Shown: positions 7,378 through 17,311 of the stretch, piece by piece
Numbering within the stretch: the first letter of the stretch is position 1
Layout: every line of letters begins with the position of its first letter
NCBI GenBank assembly: GCA_015065785.1
Contig: SVPR01000012.1
Coordinates: 1-64,000 of the forward strand
Length of the DNA stretch: 64,000 bases
Reading direction: 5' to 3'
Source: Oscillospiraceae bacterium
Lineage (GTDB): Bacteria; Bacillota; Clostridia; Oscillospirales; Acutalibacteraceae
Notes under the pieces: model-generated
Database searches by the model: none
What the model saw: the letters and a program-made list of their open reading frames with translations, nothing else
What the model was told of the DNA's origin: nothing
Translations under genes and position numbers: made by a program

Positions 7378-8877
7378 TCAGAAATTTAATTTCAGTTTTT
7401 TATAATTACTTAAAAATGCTTTTAATGTTTCAAGCATTTTTTCAGTGCCACCTACAGAATTGCTTTCACAATTTGCAACGAGTAACGGCTCGTGAAGACT
7501 AAGTCTTAAAAGAAGCCAACCGTCACCTTTTTGTTTGTCAAAGTTAGCCTTGACACCTTCAAAATTCATTTTTACTCTTTCAATGCCTTTGGCATCATCA
7601 AGTAATTTTTTGAAATCTTCTAAAACTATGTTGCCATATTTCGCAAAGTCTTCTTCATCAATTTTTATTCTGACTTCTTTTTCTTCAGCAGGCATTTTTA
7701 AATTTTTCAATATATCTTCAATTGACTTACCTTCTTTTCTCAAGGCGGCCATTAAAATAACAATTCGTGTTGCGAGATATGCACCATCATCAAGGTAAAA
7801 ATTATCTTTAAAAGCCGCGTGACCTGATGTTTCAATTGCCAAAGGTGCTGTGTTCCCCTCGTTAAAGGTAAGCCTTTTAGCTTCATCAATTACATTTTTA
7901 TAACCACGCTTAAATCTTCGGTGAATACCACCTAAGCTTTGCTCGATAAACTCAGTTAAACCATCTGATGTAACTGAATCGGTTACGATTATTCCGTTAG
8001 GACAATCTTTAAGAGCAATATATGATGCAAGTGCAACTAATTTATTACGGTTTATAGGTTCGCCGTCTTTGCCAACACAAGCAGAACGGTCGCAATCGGT
8101 ATCAAAAATTATTCCTAAATCGGCATTTGCTTTAACTGTTGCCTCTGAAACAGAACTCATTGCCGCCTGATTTTCAGGATTTGGCTGATGTGTAGGAAAA
8201 CGACCGTCAGGACTGACAGCAACACTGCCCGAAGTATCTGCTCCTAAAGGCTCTAAAACATCTGTAATATAAAATTCGCCAACACCGTTACTTGGGTCAA
8301 CGACAATTTTCAGATTTTTCAATGGGTGCTCATAATCCTCTGCATTTACACCTTTTTTAATCATTTCGCGAAGTCCCTCGCAATATGTTTCCATATTGTT
8401 AAGCTTTTGCGAATTTGATTTAAACCCACTGGAAATCCATTGCTTTGTTGAGGCACGGGTTAAGATTGCTTTGACATCATCACCCGAAAAACCACCCTCA
8501 TGGGTAAAAAATTTAAGTCCGTTCATTTCCATTGGTAGATGACTTGCGGTAATTTCAATAGCAGCATCCATATTATGATTTATAATAGACATAAACATAG
8601 ACGGAGTTGAAGAAAGACCACAATCAAAAACCTGAAAGCCCATTTCTAAAAGCACATTTTCTATTACCATTTTTATATTTCTTGATGAAATTCGTGGGTC
8701 GTAGCCAATTGCAACCTTTACATCTTCAAATTTACTGATTTTCTGCTGTAAATGATTGGCGTATGCCCAGGTGATTGCCTGAAGCCTTTCAGCAGTCAAA
8801 TCAATAGGTCTGCCGTCAGTAGAAAACGCAGTACCTCTTATATCAGTTCCACTTTTAAGATACATAATGTCATCCAA
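7378..8877 (-). CDS. Phosphomannomutase/phosphoglucomutase
   Basis: A 499-residue alpha-D-phosphohexomutase that interconverts hexose 1- and 6-phosphates. The phosphoserine loop is ITASHLP (S112; the commoner form is TASHNP). The metal loop is DTDCDR (D259, D261, D263), and the sugar-binding loop ETSGHAAFKDN is present. A TTG start at 8877 is chosen because GGAGGAG stands 8 bases upstream; an in-frame ATG at 8865 has no such site. The start overlaps the end of the methyltransferase gene by 8 bases, so the genes are translationally coupled. The substrate preference (mannose or glucose) is not decidable here. Confidence 0.92.
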   Translation of the reverse strand: MDDIMYLKSGTDIRGTAFSTDGRPIDLTAERLQAITWAYANHLQQKISKFEDVKVAIGYDPRISSRNIKMVIENVLLEMGFQVFDCGLSSTPSMFMSIINHNMDAAIEITASHLPMEMNGLKFFTHEGGFSGDDVKAILTRASTKQWISSGFKSNSQKLNNMETYCEGLREMIKKGVNAEDYEHPLKNLKIVVDPSNGVGEFYITDVLEPLGADTSGSVAVSPDGRFPTHQPNPENQAAMSSVSEATVKANADLGIIFDTDCDRSACVGKDGEPINRNKLVALASYIALKDCPNGIIVTDSVTSDGLTEFIEQSLGGIHRRFKRGYKNVIDEAKRLTFNEGNTAPLAIETSGHAAFKDNFYLDDGAYLATRIVILMAALRKEGKSIEDILKNLKMPAEEKEVRIKIDEEDFAKYGNIVLEDFKKLLDDAKGIERVKMNFEGVKANFDKQKGDGWLLLRLSLHEPLLVANCESNSVGGTEKMLETLKAFLSNYKKLKLNF

Positions 8878-9622
8878 AAGAATCGCTCCTCCCTACTATG
8901 TAAGTCACTCTTTCGGTAGTTTCTGTTGGTAAATCAAGGGTTGACTCGTGATATCTTGAAAGCACAGAAAAACCAGACTCTTCAACTGCTTTTGTAAGCT
9001 CGTTATCAGTATATGCTACCTCGTTAAAGTTTTCGCCACATCTGAAATAGTTTTCCTCATCCTTAACGAAAAAATCAAGGTTAATATTTACAGTTTTATT
9101 ATCTTCTAAAAGCTTGTTACGCCAAGCACAAAAAACATTTTTTTCATCATAAATAAAAATATTATTTGCAAGAACTTTTTGATGCTTATAAAGTGTATTA
9201 GCATCAAAAATTATAATTCCATCGGTATCAAGAAAATTTTTAAGATTTTTAAAAGTCTTTTTAACAAGCTCATAATCGGTTAAATGGTTGATGCTGTCTA
9301 ACGCACAAACAATCGCTCTTACTGAGCCGTAAAGGTCAGTTTCTTCCATTTTCTGACAAAGGAACATTATGTTCTCTTCTTCTGAAAAAGCTTTGTTCTG
9401 AGCCTCTGAAAGCATATCAAATGAAGCGTCTGTTCCTATAACCTCAAAGCCCAATTTTGAAAGCTCGATTGAGAGTGAGCCTGTACCACAAGCCAAATCG
9501 AGCAACAAGCCATCTGTAATATTATATTTTGCTAAAATTTCTTTAATATATAATGCTCTGCCTTTATAATCAACATTTTTTGTAAGCTCATCATAAACAG
9601 AAGCAAAAGAATTGTAAGACAT
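8870..9622 (-). CDS. Class I SAM-dependent methyltransferase
   Basis: 250 residues. Motif I is LLDLACGTGSLSIEL (about 40-54), followed by EVIGTDASFDML (motif II acidic residue) and VCALDSINHL (motif IV region). This is the standard Rossmann fold of small-molecule methyltransferases. It is close to the YqeM-like family of uncharacterised bacterial enzymes. No catalytic motif identifies the substrate. It is the first gene of a minus-strand group with the phosphohexomutase, the EEP hydrolase and the transglutaminase-like protein, which suggests but does not prove a surface-carbohydrate role. Confidence 0.85.
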   Translation of the reverse strand: MSYNSFASVYDELTKNVDYKGRALYIKEILAKYNITDGLLLDLACGTGSLSIELSKLGFEVIGTDASFDMLSEAQNKAFSEEENIMFLCQKMEETDLYGSVRAIVCALDSINHLTDYELVKKTFKNLKNFLDTDGIIIFDANTLYKHQKVLANNIFIYDEKNVFCAWRNKLLEDNKTVNINLDFFVKDEENYFRCGENFNEVAYTDNELTKAVEESGFSVLSRYHESTLDLPTETTERVTYIVGRSDSFG

Positions 9623-9708
9623 AAAATCACTCTTTTCTTAGATGATTTTAACACATTTTACTCTATATTAAAAGATGGAAAATACATAAATTTCCAAAAG
9701 TTATTTTG

Positions 9709-9737
9709 TTGTATTTACATATTAAAACAAATATGTT
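9709..9737 (+). promoter_or_regulatory. Possible promoter of the lipase-like gene
   Basis: TTGTAT (9709-9714), a 17-base spacer and TATGTT (9732-9737), 38 bases before the ATG. AGGGGG lies at the normal ribosome-binding distance from the start. The -10 box is imperfect. Confidence 0.5.
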
Positions 9738-9774
9738 AAAATCAGGTAAGAAATTTTTATAGGGGGTTCATATT

Positions 9775-11301
9775 ATGAAAAAAGTTCTTTCTGTAATTTT
9801 AGCAATTATAATTACTTCACTCACCTGCTTACCTGCTCTTGCAGTCGATGAAAAATGTAATTGTGGCGAGCCGCCAATAATTTATGTTGCGGCACTTGGT
9901 AGCGGTACACTTACACTTGATGCAGGTACAGAGAACGAAAGAGTGTTGTTCAGACCTGATATAGGCTACATTTTGGGCGAATTAGCACCTGTTATTCCGG
10001 CTGCAGGTAATTTAATCAGCACAGGCGATTATGATGCATTCGGTGATGTGCTCGTTGAATGTATTAATAAAATTTTTGGTGATTTAGCACTTGACCAGGA
10101 TGGCAATTCATCAGACAGAGTTACTTGTGAAGAATTTCACCCGACAGATGAAGTAGAACACAGCTTAGACCACAACTATTACTTTGGTTATGACTTCAGA
10201 CTTGACCCGATTGAAAATGCTAAAGGTCTTTATCAATACATTCAGGAAGTTAAAGCATTAACAAAACACGACACAGTTCAGCTCCGTGCTTCAAGCATGG
10301 GCGGTGTTACTACAATGAGTTACATTCGCCTTTATGGCACAGAGGATATTGAAACAATTATTTTCCAGTGCTGTCCGCTTTTAGGCACTGCTGTTGCAGG
10401 TGAGCTTTACACAGGTAAAGTAATGCTTAACGCCGGTGCTATTGAACGCTATGCGGCTCAAGCAATGCCAGAGCTTGAAAACGACTTTTTGGGTGGCATT
10501 GTTTATATGCTTTTAGAAATGCTCACAACCGCAGGGCTTTTAGATTTAATTGTTGAAATTGGCGACAATTTAATTCTCAATTTAAAAGACAAAATATTTA
10601 ATGAATGTCTTATTCCGATTTTCGCTACAATGCCCGGTATCTGGAGCTTTGTTCCGCACGAGTATTATGAAGAAGCTAAAATCTTTATGCAGCTCGACCC
10701 TGTAAAAAATGCAAAGCTTATTGAAAGAATTGATTTTTATCATTACGAAGTTCAGCAAAGTGCAGAAGAGTTAATTGCTGAATCAAAAGCAAATGGCACA
10801 ACATTCTATAATGTAGTTGGCTACAATATGCAAAGAACTCCGCTTGTTTCTGCTTATTTAAATGATTCTGACGGTACAGTTGACACAAAATATGCTTCTC
10901 TTGGTGCTACTTGTGCAAATGTAAACAACTTGCTTCCGTCTGATTACCGTCAACAAAAGCACACAGACAAAGACTTTATGTCACCTGACTGGAGAATTGA
11001 CGCTTCAACTTCAATTATGCCGGAAAGCACCTGGTTTGTAAAAGATATGATGCACTCCTCTACTCACGATGGTCACGGTGAAATGTATAAATGGATGTTC
11101 AGTAGCGAAGAGCAGTTAACTGTTTTTGATAACCCGGACTACCCACAATTTATGCAGAATGATGTTAAAAACCAGACATTTATTCCTGTAGTTGAAGAAA
11201 AAGGCACAATCGGTACTTCATTTGATAACTTCTTCAGAATGCCGTCGTTTATTCATTTAATTGATTTGCTTGCGAAGCTTATCAAGTATTTTTTGTCATA
11301 A
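9775..11301 (+). CDS. Secreted alpha/beta hydrolase, LCAT/lipase-like
   Basis: 508 residues with a signal peptide (1-23, ending near LPALA). IIYVAALGSGTL (35-46) looks like the first strand and oxyanion region of lipase-type hydrolases. The nucleophile elbow is LRASSMGGV, with S174 in the x-S-x-G-G position. Later NDSDGTVDTKYASLG and SSTHDGHGEM provide plausible Asp and His partners. The overall design (PGIxGS-like start, long insert, late D/H) resembles lecithin:cholesterol acyltransferase-like or PGAP1-like esterases. The protein ends with a hydrophobic stretch that may associate with the membrane. Lipid or ester hydrolysis outside the cell is the likely role. Confidence 0.75.
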   Translation: MKKVLSVILAIIITSLTCLPALAVDEKCNCGEPPIIYVAALGSGTLTLDAGTENERVLFRPDIGYILGELAPVIPAAGNLISTGDYDAFGDVLVECINKIFGDLALDQDGNSSDRVTCEEFHPTDEVEHSLDHNYYFGYDFRLDPIENAKGLYQYIQEVKALTKHDTVQLRASSMGGVTTMSYIRLYGTEDIETIIFQCCPLLGTAVAGELYTGKVMLNAGAIERYAAQAMPELENDFLGGIVYMLLEMLTTAGLLDLIVEIGDNLILNLKDKIFNECLIPIFATMPGIWSFVPHEYYEEAKIFMQLDPVKNAKLIERIDFYHYEVQQSAEELIAESKANGTTFYNVVGYNMQRTPLVSAYLNDSDGTVDTKYASLGATCANVNNLLPSDYRQQKHTDKDFMSPDWRIDASTSIMPESTWFVKDMMHSSTHDGHGEMYKWMFSSEEQLTVFDNPDYPQFMQNDVKNQTFIPVVEEKGTIGTSFDNFFRMPSFIHLIDLLAKLIKYFLS

Positions 11302-11305
11302 ACCA

Positions 11306-11342
11306 AAAACCGTTGCAATTCAAATGAATTGCAACGGTTTTT
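11306..11342. terminator. Bidirectional terminator
   Basis: A 15-bp perfect stem (AAAACCGTTGCAATT and its complement, 6-base loop) with A- and T-runs on both sides, between two convergent genes (stops at 11301 and 11346). Confidence 0.92.
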
Positions 11343-11345
11343 AAA

Positions 11346-11966
11346 TTACAGCTCAAAATAATCAGGGAATTCAGGCATAATAACTGTTTTTACAAGGCTG
11401 AACATCAAAATGCTTTCGCCCATAGAGCAACCTACACAGCCTATGCCTGTTTTGGTTGCAATGTTTATATTTTTCTCTAAATCAATCTGATAAAGTTTTT
11501 TCAAATCTTTTGGTTTTCTGCTATAACCTTTACTTGTTTTGCTGAATTCCAGAACAAAGTTGTTACCCTTATCAGGCACTGCATAAATTGCAACTAATGC
11601 CTCAGGGTCAACATCATATTCCTCTGCAATTAGCTTTATAAACTCATTTTCAGGGTCATCTGAAATTAAGTTATCACCTGTTTTTTCAGGTAACTCAACC
11701 AAATCAATTGAAAGAGCTAATACTGCACGGGCGTCACTTAATGACACAATTCCGTCAGCATCCATATCTGCTTTAGAAACATCAGGCTCGGTGATTCCTG
11801 CCGCCATTGAAAGAACAATTCTTGCATCGACAATTTTTACCTCACCATCGCCATCAATATCGCCAAAAACAACATTTTGTTCTTCAGCAAATACAGAAAA
11901 CGACAAACAAGTGAAAAGCAAAAGCACAGAAAGGCTTAACGCTAAAATCTTTTTAATAGTTTTCAT
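11346..11966 (-). CDS. Secreted protein with N-terminal dockerin-like domain
   Basis: 206 residues. A signal peptide (1-27, ending VFA-EE) is followed directly by two dockerin type I calcium-binding repeats: GDIDGDGEVKIVDARIVLSMAAG (about 35-57) and ADMDADGIVSLSDARAVLALS (67-87). Both have Asp/Asn at the loop positions and the DAR helix start. Dockerins bind cohesins in cellulosome-like complexes. Here the module is N-terminal, which is less usual. The C-terminal 110 residues (to PDYFEL) match nothing I recognise; they include GIGCVGCSMGE with a C-x-x-C pair. No cohesin gene is in the window. It lies 10 bases past the aminopeptidase gene, at the end of that operon. Confidence 0.75.
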   Translation of the reverse strand: MKTIKKILALSLSVLLLFTCLSFSVFAEEQNVVFGDIDGDGEVKIVDARIVLSMAAGITEPDVSKADMDADGIVSLSDARAVLALSIDLVELPEKTGDNLISDDPENEFIKLIAEEYDVDPEALVAIYAVPDKGNNFVLEFSKTSKGYSRKPKDLKKLYQIDLEKNINIATKTGIGCVGCSMGESILMFSLVKTVIMPEFPDYFEL

Positions 11967-11975
11967 TTTTACCTC

Positions 11976-13373
11976 TTATTGTTTAAAGAATTCACAGAAT
12001 GCTCTGTAAGCCATATATAAATCGAGCTTTGAAATAACCTCGTAGGGTGCGTGCATTGAGAGAACAGGCACACCCAAGTCAACTACATCAACATCAAGTG
12101 ACGCGATATACTTTGCAACAGTTCCGCCACCGCCTGCATCAACTTTACCGAGTTCGCCAATTTGCCATACAACATTTGCTTTTTCTAACATACCACGGAT
12201 TTTGCCCATATATTCAGCACTTGCATCGCTTGTGCCTGATTTACCACGAGCACCGGTGTATTTCGTAATAACAACGCCCTTGTTGATTTCTGAGCAGTTA
12301 TTTTTTTCAAATACATCACAGAATGTCGGGTCAAGTGCAGAATTAACATCTGCAGAAAGACATTCGCTCTTTGCTAAAATGTCATAACCCGCTACGCCTT
12401 CAATTTCACCTAATTTATAAATAAAGTTTTCAAGATAATCTGAGTTAAGACCAGTGTTACCATCTGAGCCTGTTTCTTCTTTATCGGCAAGAACTGTAAT
12501 TGTTGTGTAATTTGGTTTTTCTACTGCTAATGAAGCCATTACTGCAGGGTAAGCACAAACTCTGTCGTCGTGACCATAAGAGCCGATTAAGCTTCTGTCA
12601 AAGCCGATATCTGATGCTTTGAATGCAGGAACTGCTTCGAGCTCTGCACTTAAAAAGTCTGCTTCAACAATGCCGTATTTTTCATTTATGAGCTTCATAA
12701 TATTAAGCTTTACAAGCTCACTTCCCTCGCCATCTTTAAAAGGACGGCTACCAACTAAAATGTTTAACTCTTCACCCTTGATGCCTTCAGACAATGTTCT
12801 TTTGCCTTGCTCTGCACCTAAGTGAGGTAAAATATCTGTAATTACAAATTTAGGCTCATTATCTTCTTCACCAAGGCAGATTTCAACAACAGTACCATCT
12901 TTTTTTACTACAACACCGTGAAGTGCAAGCGGAATTGTAACCCATTGATATTTTTTAATGCCACCATAATAGTGTGTTTTAAAGAGTGCTAATTCATCCT
13001 TTTCATAAAGCGGATTCGGCTTTAAGTCAAGGCGTGGTGAGTCAATGTGCGCAGCAGAAATTTTAACGCCCTCTTTTAATGACTTTTTACCCATTACTGT
13101 AAGAATAATTGACTTATTACGGTTTACATAATAAAGCTTGTCACCTGCTTTGTATTTTTTTGTATCATCATATTTCTTATAGCCGTTCTTCTCGGCAATT
13201 GCTATAACAGATTTTACTGCTTCTCTTTCTGTCTTAGATGAATCAAGGAATTTTTTATAATCTTCAGCGAATTTGTCAGCTTTTTTAATTTCTGCATCTT
13301 TTAACACTTCGCCTGCATTTTCTGATTTATAAAATAAATCCTTTTTTAAATCGTCTGTTTTTTTATTTGCCAT
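11976..13373 (-). CDS. M18-family aminopeptidase
   Basis: A 465-residue cytoplasmic zinc aminopeptidase. AAHIDSPRLDLKP (H109, D111) is the first metal/catalytic motif. GYGHDDRVCAYP (D268/D269) bridges the two metals, and ADKEETGSDGN carries the catalytic Glu pair near 298-299. SMHAPYEVISK near the C-terminus supplies the last His ligand. The family removes N-terminal residues, often acidic ones, from peptides. The start ATG is 12 bases after the coaE stop, so it is the last housekeeping gene of the yyzM-prfA-tsaC-coaE operon. Confidence 0.95.
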   Translation of the reverse strand: MANKKTDDLKKDLFYKSENAGEVLKDAEIKKADKFAEDYKKFLDSSKTEREAVKSVIAIAEKNGYKKYDDTKKYKAGDKLYYVNRNKSIILTVMGKKSLKEGVKISAAHIDSPRLDLKPNPLYEKDELALFKTHYYGGIKKYQWVTIPLALHGVVVKKDGTVVEICLGEEDNEPKFVITDILPHLGAEQGKRTLSEGIKGEELNILVGSRPFKDGEGSELVKLNIMKLINEKYGIVEADFLSAELEAVPAFKASDIGFDRSLIGSYGHDDRVCAYPAVMASLAVEKPNYTTITVLADKEETGSDGNTGLNSDYLENFIYKLGEIEGVAGYDILAKSECLSADVNSALDPTFCDVFEKNNCSEINKGVVITKYTGARGKSGTSDASAEYMGKIRGMLEKANVVWQIGELGKVDAGGGGTVAKYIASLDVDVVDLGVPVLSMHAPYEVISKLDLYMAYRAFCEFFKQ

Positions 13374-13385
13374 TTATAACACCTC

Positions 13386-13970
13386 TTAAAAAATATCTTT
13401 TATTAATTGAGTCATTTCATTTTCAAGTGAAAAAGGCTCATAATTTTTTATTACATAATCTGCCTTACTTAAATAAAAATTGTCATCTTTTTGACCATTT
13501 ATACGAATAAGAGCATCTTTTTCTGAGATTTTATCTCTTTTCATTATTCGTTCTTTTCTTATTTCTTCGGGTGCAGTTACTACAATCAGCTTGTCGCAAG
13601 CATCTGCATAGCCCGACTCTATAATTGCAGCCGCATCAACTATTACTACATCACAAGTTTTAAATGCTTCTTCGGCTTGTAGCTGTATTTTGTCATTTAT
13701 TGCAGGGTGCATTATAGAATTTAAAAGTTTAGTTTTTTCAGGTGTAGAAAATGCTTTCTCTGCAAGTTTTTTGCGATTTAATACACCATTTTCTAAAATA
13801 TCGTGCCCGAAATTTTCAGCAAGAGTATTCAGCAATGTCGGATTATCAACTAAAATCTCTCGTGCAACAATATCGCCATCTATTACATAAGCACCTTTTT
13901 CCTTTAAATACCTTGAAACAGTTGACTTACCTGCACCGGTTTTGCCTGTAAGACCTAATAATCTTTTCAT
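13386..13970 (-). CDS. coaE: Dephospho-CoA kinase
   Basis: A 194-residue P-loop kinase that makes CoA by phosphorylating dephospho-CoA, the last step of CoA synthesis. The Walker A motif is GLTGKTGAGKST (6-17), with the following DGD at 32-34 typical of CoaE. VDAAAIIESG and the RIMKRDKIS lid segment also fit. The length is normal. Its ATG overlaps the TGA of tsaC (ATGA), so translation is coupled. Confidence 0.96.
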   Translation of the reverse strand: MKRLLGLTGKTGAGKSTVSRYLKEKGAYVIDGDIVAREILVDNPTLLNTLAENFGHDILENGVLNRKKLAEKAFSTPEKTKLLNSIMHPAINDKIQLQAEEAFKTCDVVIVDAAAIIESGYADACDKLIVVTAPEEIRKERIMKRDKISEKDALIRINGQKDDNFYLSKADYVIKNYEPFSLENEMTQLIKDIF

Positions 13971-15007
13971 TTTTTATCACCTAAATCAATGACTCTGAAT
14001 GCTGCGGCTCTTAAAAGTCGGTTAAGAACAGCTAAATCGTCTGTATTTTCTTCAGGACAACGAACAAAGCACTTTTTTGCACCGATTGTGTCAAGCTCTC
14101 TGAGACAATCAAAAAGCCTGTTGCTTAAAGAGCGATAATCATTTTTATTGCCGTATGTAAAATATTTTACTTCTAAATTTTCACCCTCGCCATCAAACAC
14201 CATAGCATAGGTTTCATCGGATTTATTTTCATTAACATAATCACAAAATGATTTGTAGTCACCTTTTAAAATAGTTGCTTCGGCATTCGGTGAATAGTGC
14301 TTATATTTCATACCGGGTGAAGAAACCTTTTCACCCTCTTTAAGTGGGTTTAAAACCGCATCATCAACAAGCACTTTACCACAAACCATTTCAAGTTCTG
14401 TCAAAGTAACATTACCCGGTCTTAAAAGCTTTGGTATTTCACCGCAAAGTGAAATTACAGTTGACTCAACGCCCTCTTCACTTTCGCCACCATCTATTAC
14501 GAGTGGGATTTTACCATTCAAATCAGAAAAAACATGTTCTGCTTTTGTGGGGCTTGGTTTACCCGAAATGTTTGCAGAGGGTGCGGCAATTGGTAAACCG
14601 CAGTTTTTTATTAAATTTCTTGCAACCGGGTGTGACGGGCATCTTACAGCGACGGAATCGAGCCCCGCAGTTACACACATCGGTACTTTTTCACTTTTAG
14701 GTAAAATCATTGTAAGCGGACCGGGCCAGAATTTTTCTGATAATTTCTTTGCTATGTCAGGCACTTCGCTTACTAAATCGTATATTTCAGAAAATTCTGA
14801 AATATGTACTATCAGTGGGTTATCCTGCGGTCTGCCCTTTGCTTCAAATATTCTTTTAACCGCTAACTCAGAATAAGCATTTCCTGCTAAACCGTAAACA
14901 GTTTCAGTTGGCATACCGACAACCTGATTATTTTTTAATAGCTCTACGGCATATTCATATTTTTCTGCACTATCATCTGCAGATATTTTAACTATTTCTG
15001 TATTCAA
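13967..15007 (-). CDS. Threonylcarbamoyl-AMP synthase, Sua5 type
   Basis: A 346-residue enzyme that makes threonylcarbamoyl-AMP for the t6A37 modification of ANN-decoding tRNAs. The YrdC domain (about 10-195) shows GMPTETVYGLAGNA, KGRPQDNPL and APSANISGKPSPT. The C-terminal Sua5 domain (about 225-346) marks the long form. It starts with TTG at 15007, supported by GAGGGG five bases upstream, and this overlaps nothing: prfA stops at 15010. The coupling with prfA is common in Firmicutes. Confidence 0.95.
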   Translation of the reverse strand: MNTEIVKISADDSAEKYEYAVELLKNNQVVGMPTETVYGLAGNAYSELAVKRIFEAKGRPQDNPLIVHISEFSEIYDLVSEVPDIAKKLSEKFWPGPLTMILPKSEKVPMCVTAGLDSVAVRCPSHPVARNLIKNCGLPIAAPSANISGKPSPTKAEHVFSDLNGKIPLVIDGGESEEGVESTVISLCGEIPKLLRPGNVTLTELEMVCGKVLVDDAVLNPLKEGEKVSSPGMKYKHYSPNAEATILKGDYKSFCDYVNENKSDETYAMVFDGEGENLEVKYFTYGNKNDYRSLSNRLFDCLRELDTIGAKKCFVRCPEENTDDLAVLNRLLRAAAFRVIDLGDKK

Positions 15008-15009
15008 AA

Positions 15010-16083
15010 TTACCCCTCGGATGCTTGTAATTTTCTTGCTGTATCAGCAGTTACGAGCGCATCAACAAGCTCGTCAATATCACCATTCATAATTGCTTCA
15101 ATTTTATAAAGTGTAAGACCAATTCTATGGTCAGAAACTCTGCCCTGTGGGAAGTTATAAGTTCTTATTCTTTCGCTTCTGTCACCTGTTCCTACTTGTG
15201 AACGGCGTTCATCTGCAATTTCAGAATCCTGCTTTTCTCTTTCAACCTCAAGAAGTCTTGAACGAAGAATTTTTAAAGCTCTGTCTTTATTTTTGTACTG
15301 ACTTCTTTCATCCTGACACTCAACCACTGTACCTGTAGGAATATGAGTAACACGAATTGCGGATTCAGTTTTATTAACATGCTGACCACCTGCACCGCTT
15401 GCACGGAAAGTATCAATTTGCAAATCGCTTGGGTCAATTGCAATGTCAACCTCTTCTGCCTCAGGCAAAACTGCAACTGTAACTGTTGAAGTGTGAATTC
15501 TGCCACCTGACTCCGTTTCAGGCACACGCTGAACGCGGTGAACACCGCTTTCAAACTTAAAGCGAGAATATGCGCCCTCACCCTCAATCATAAAGCTGAT
15601 TTCTTTAATTCCACCAAGACCGGTTTCGTTTATATTCATAACATCGGTTTTCCAACCACGGCTTTCAGCGTACATTGAGTACATTCTGAAAAGTGAGCCT
15701 GCAAAAAGTGCGGCTTCATCGCCACCTGCACCACCACGAATTTCAATAATAACATTCTTATAGTCATTCGGGTCTTTAGGTAAAAGAAGTGTTTTAAGCT
15801 CACTATAAAGCTCTTCCTTTTTTGCTTTTGACTCTTTATATTCTTCCTCTAAAAGTTCTTTAAAATCTTTATCCTGTGAACTGTCAGAAAGCAACTCGAA
15901 TGCCTCTTTTTCTGTTTTATCAGCTTCTTTATATGCTCTGAAGCATTCAACAACAGGCGTAAGATTTTTAAGCTCTCTCATAAGCTCTTTATACTGATTC
16001 TGGTCGCTGACTACTTCGGGTAAGCAAATAAGCTCGTTTACCTTTTCAAATCTTAATTCTACTTGTTCTAATTTATCAATCAT
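15010..16083 (-). CDS. prfA: Peptide chain release factor 1
   Basis: A 357-residue RF1 that terminates translation at UAA/UAG. The codon-recognition PxT motif is RVPETESGG (P188-E189-T190), which separates it from RF2 (SPF). [12 protein letters not shown] places the peptidyl-hydrolysis GGQ at 232-234. The length and domain order are normal and there is no RF2-type frameshift. It overlaps the upstream small yyzM-like gene by 8 bases. Confidence 0.97.
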   Translation of the reverse strand: MIDKLEQVELRFEKVNELICLPEVVSDQNQYKELMRELKNLTPVVECFRAYKEADKTEKEAFELLSDSSQDKDFKELLEEEYKESKAKKEELYSELKTLLLPKDPNDYKNVIIEIRGGAGGDEAALFAGSLFRMYSMYAESRGWKTDVMNINETGLGGIKEISFMIEGEGAYSRFKFESGVHRVQRVPETESGGRIHTSTVTVAVLPEAEEVDIAIDPSDLQIDTFRASGAGGQHVNKTESAIRVTHIPTGTVVECQDERSQYKNKDRALKILRSRLLEVEREKQDSEIADERRSQVGTGDRSERIRTYNFPQGRVSDHRIGLTLYKIEAIMNGDIDELVDALVTADTARKLQASEG

Positions 16084-16270
16084 TATTCTCGTTCTCTCTG
16101 ATTACTTTCTTAATATTTTTTTCGGCTTTAACTCTCGGAATTAAAAATTCTCTACCGCAATTGTCACAACGAAGACGAAAGTCGATACCTGAGCGCAAAA
16201 CTGTAAAAAGCTTCTCGCCACAAGGGTGTGTTTTTTTCATTTCTAATTTATCACCAACACGAATATCCAA
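16076..16270 (-). CDS. DUF951 family protein (YyzM-like)
   Basis: A 64-residue protein with the family pattern [14 protein letters not shown]...[20 protein letters not shown] and C-x-x-C suggest a small metal or nucleic-acid binding fold, but the function is unknown. The start is TTG at 16270, with GGAG five bases upstream; no ATG is available before the conserved region. It begins the operon leading into prfA, with which it overlaps by 8 bases. Confidence 0.88.
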   Translation of the reverse strand: MDIRVGDKLEMKKTHPCGEKLFTVLRSGIDFRLRCDNCGREFLIPRVKAEKNIKKVIRENENND

Positions 16271-16381
16271 CCTGACTCCGTCCTTTCAAATAAAAAATTA
16301 CAATTATTTGAAATATTATAACACAATCTAACATAAAATTAAAGAGTAAACATTAAAATAAATGGAAACAGGTGATAATAA

Positions 16382-17308
16382 ATGTCGTTATATTTACCAG
16401 AGGGATTTTTAATTAAAAGCGAAGAGAACATAAAAGCACTTTCATCTTTTGAAAATTTCAAGGAAGCATATCAAAAAGGCGTAGCACTCGAAGCAAGAGC
16501 TTCTACCTGTGACAAAGACCACAACCTACATATAGATTTTGGGTTTATTGAGGGAATAATTCCCCGTTCTGAATGTGCAGTCGGCATTGACGAGGGCACT
16601 ACAAGGGATATTGCAATAATTGCAAGGGTAAATAAACCCGTTAAATTTATAATAACAGATATTAAAGAAATAAACGGAAAACTGACTGCAATTTTAAGCA
16701 GAAAGATTTTGCAGAACAGATTTTACCAATTAAAGCTACCTGAATTTAAGGTTGGCGATATTATAAGTGCATCTGTCACACACCTTGAGAATTTTGGTGT
16801 GTTTTGTGACATTGGTTGCGGAATAAATGCACTTTTACCAATTGACAACATTTCTGTTTCACGAATTCCGCATCCTAATGTAAGGTTTAATGTCGGTGAT
16901 GAAATAAAGGTAATAATTAAAGATATTGACGAGGATAACAGAGTGACTCTTTCTCATAAAGAATTGCTTGGCACCTGGGAAGAAAATGCAGAGGATTTCA
17001 GCATTGGTGAAACAGTAAGCGGAATTATAAGAAGTGTTGAAAATTACGGGATTTTTATTGAGCTAACACCGAATTTAGCAGGTCTTGCAGAATACACTTC
17101 TAATGTTGAAGTGGGACAGCAGGCAAGTGTATATATTAAAAGCATTATACCTGAAAAAATGAAGTTCAAGCTTATAATTGTTGAAGCCTTTAATGCAGAT
17201 TACCCGACACCAAAGCCCAATTACTTTTATGACGGTAACCACATTGATTATTTCAAATATTCACCCGACTGTTCAGAAAGAATAATAGAAACAAATTTCT
17301 CTAATTAA
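16382..17308 (+). CDS. S1-domain RNA-binding protein
   Basis: 308 residues built from three S1-like OB folds. The first is degenerate (about 30-107), the second canonical (122-193, VGDIISASVTHLENFGVFCDIGCG...ALLP) and the third intact (206-270, IGETVSGIIRSVENYGIFIELTPN). The proteins resemble the short S1-like proteins of Clostridia rather than full-length ribosomal protein S1 (four to six domains). It probably binds mRNA or assists translation in the cytoplasm. It is divergent from the prfA operon and has a GGTGATAA-type ribosome binding site. Confidence 0.85.
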   Translation: MSLYLPEGFLIKSEENIKALSSFENFKEAYQKGVALEARASTCDKDHNLHIDFGFIEGIIPRSECAVGIDEGTTRDIAIIARVNKPVKFIITDIKEINGKLTAILSRKILQNRFYQLKLPEFKVGDIISASVTHLENFGVFCDIGCGINALLPIDNISVSRIPHPNVRFNVGDEIKVIIKDIDEDNRVTLSHKELLGTWEENAEDFSIGETVSGIIRSVENYGIFIELTPNLAGLAEYTSNVEVGQQASVYIKSIIPEKMKFKLIIVEAFNADYPTPKPNYFYDGNHIDYFKYSPDCSERIIETNFSN

Positions 17309-17311
17309 CTA

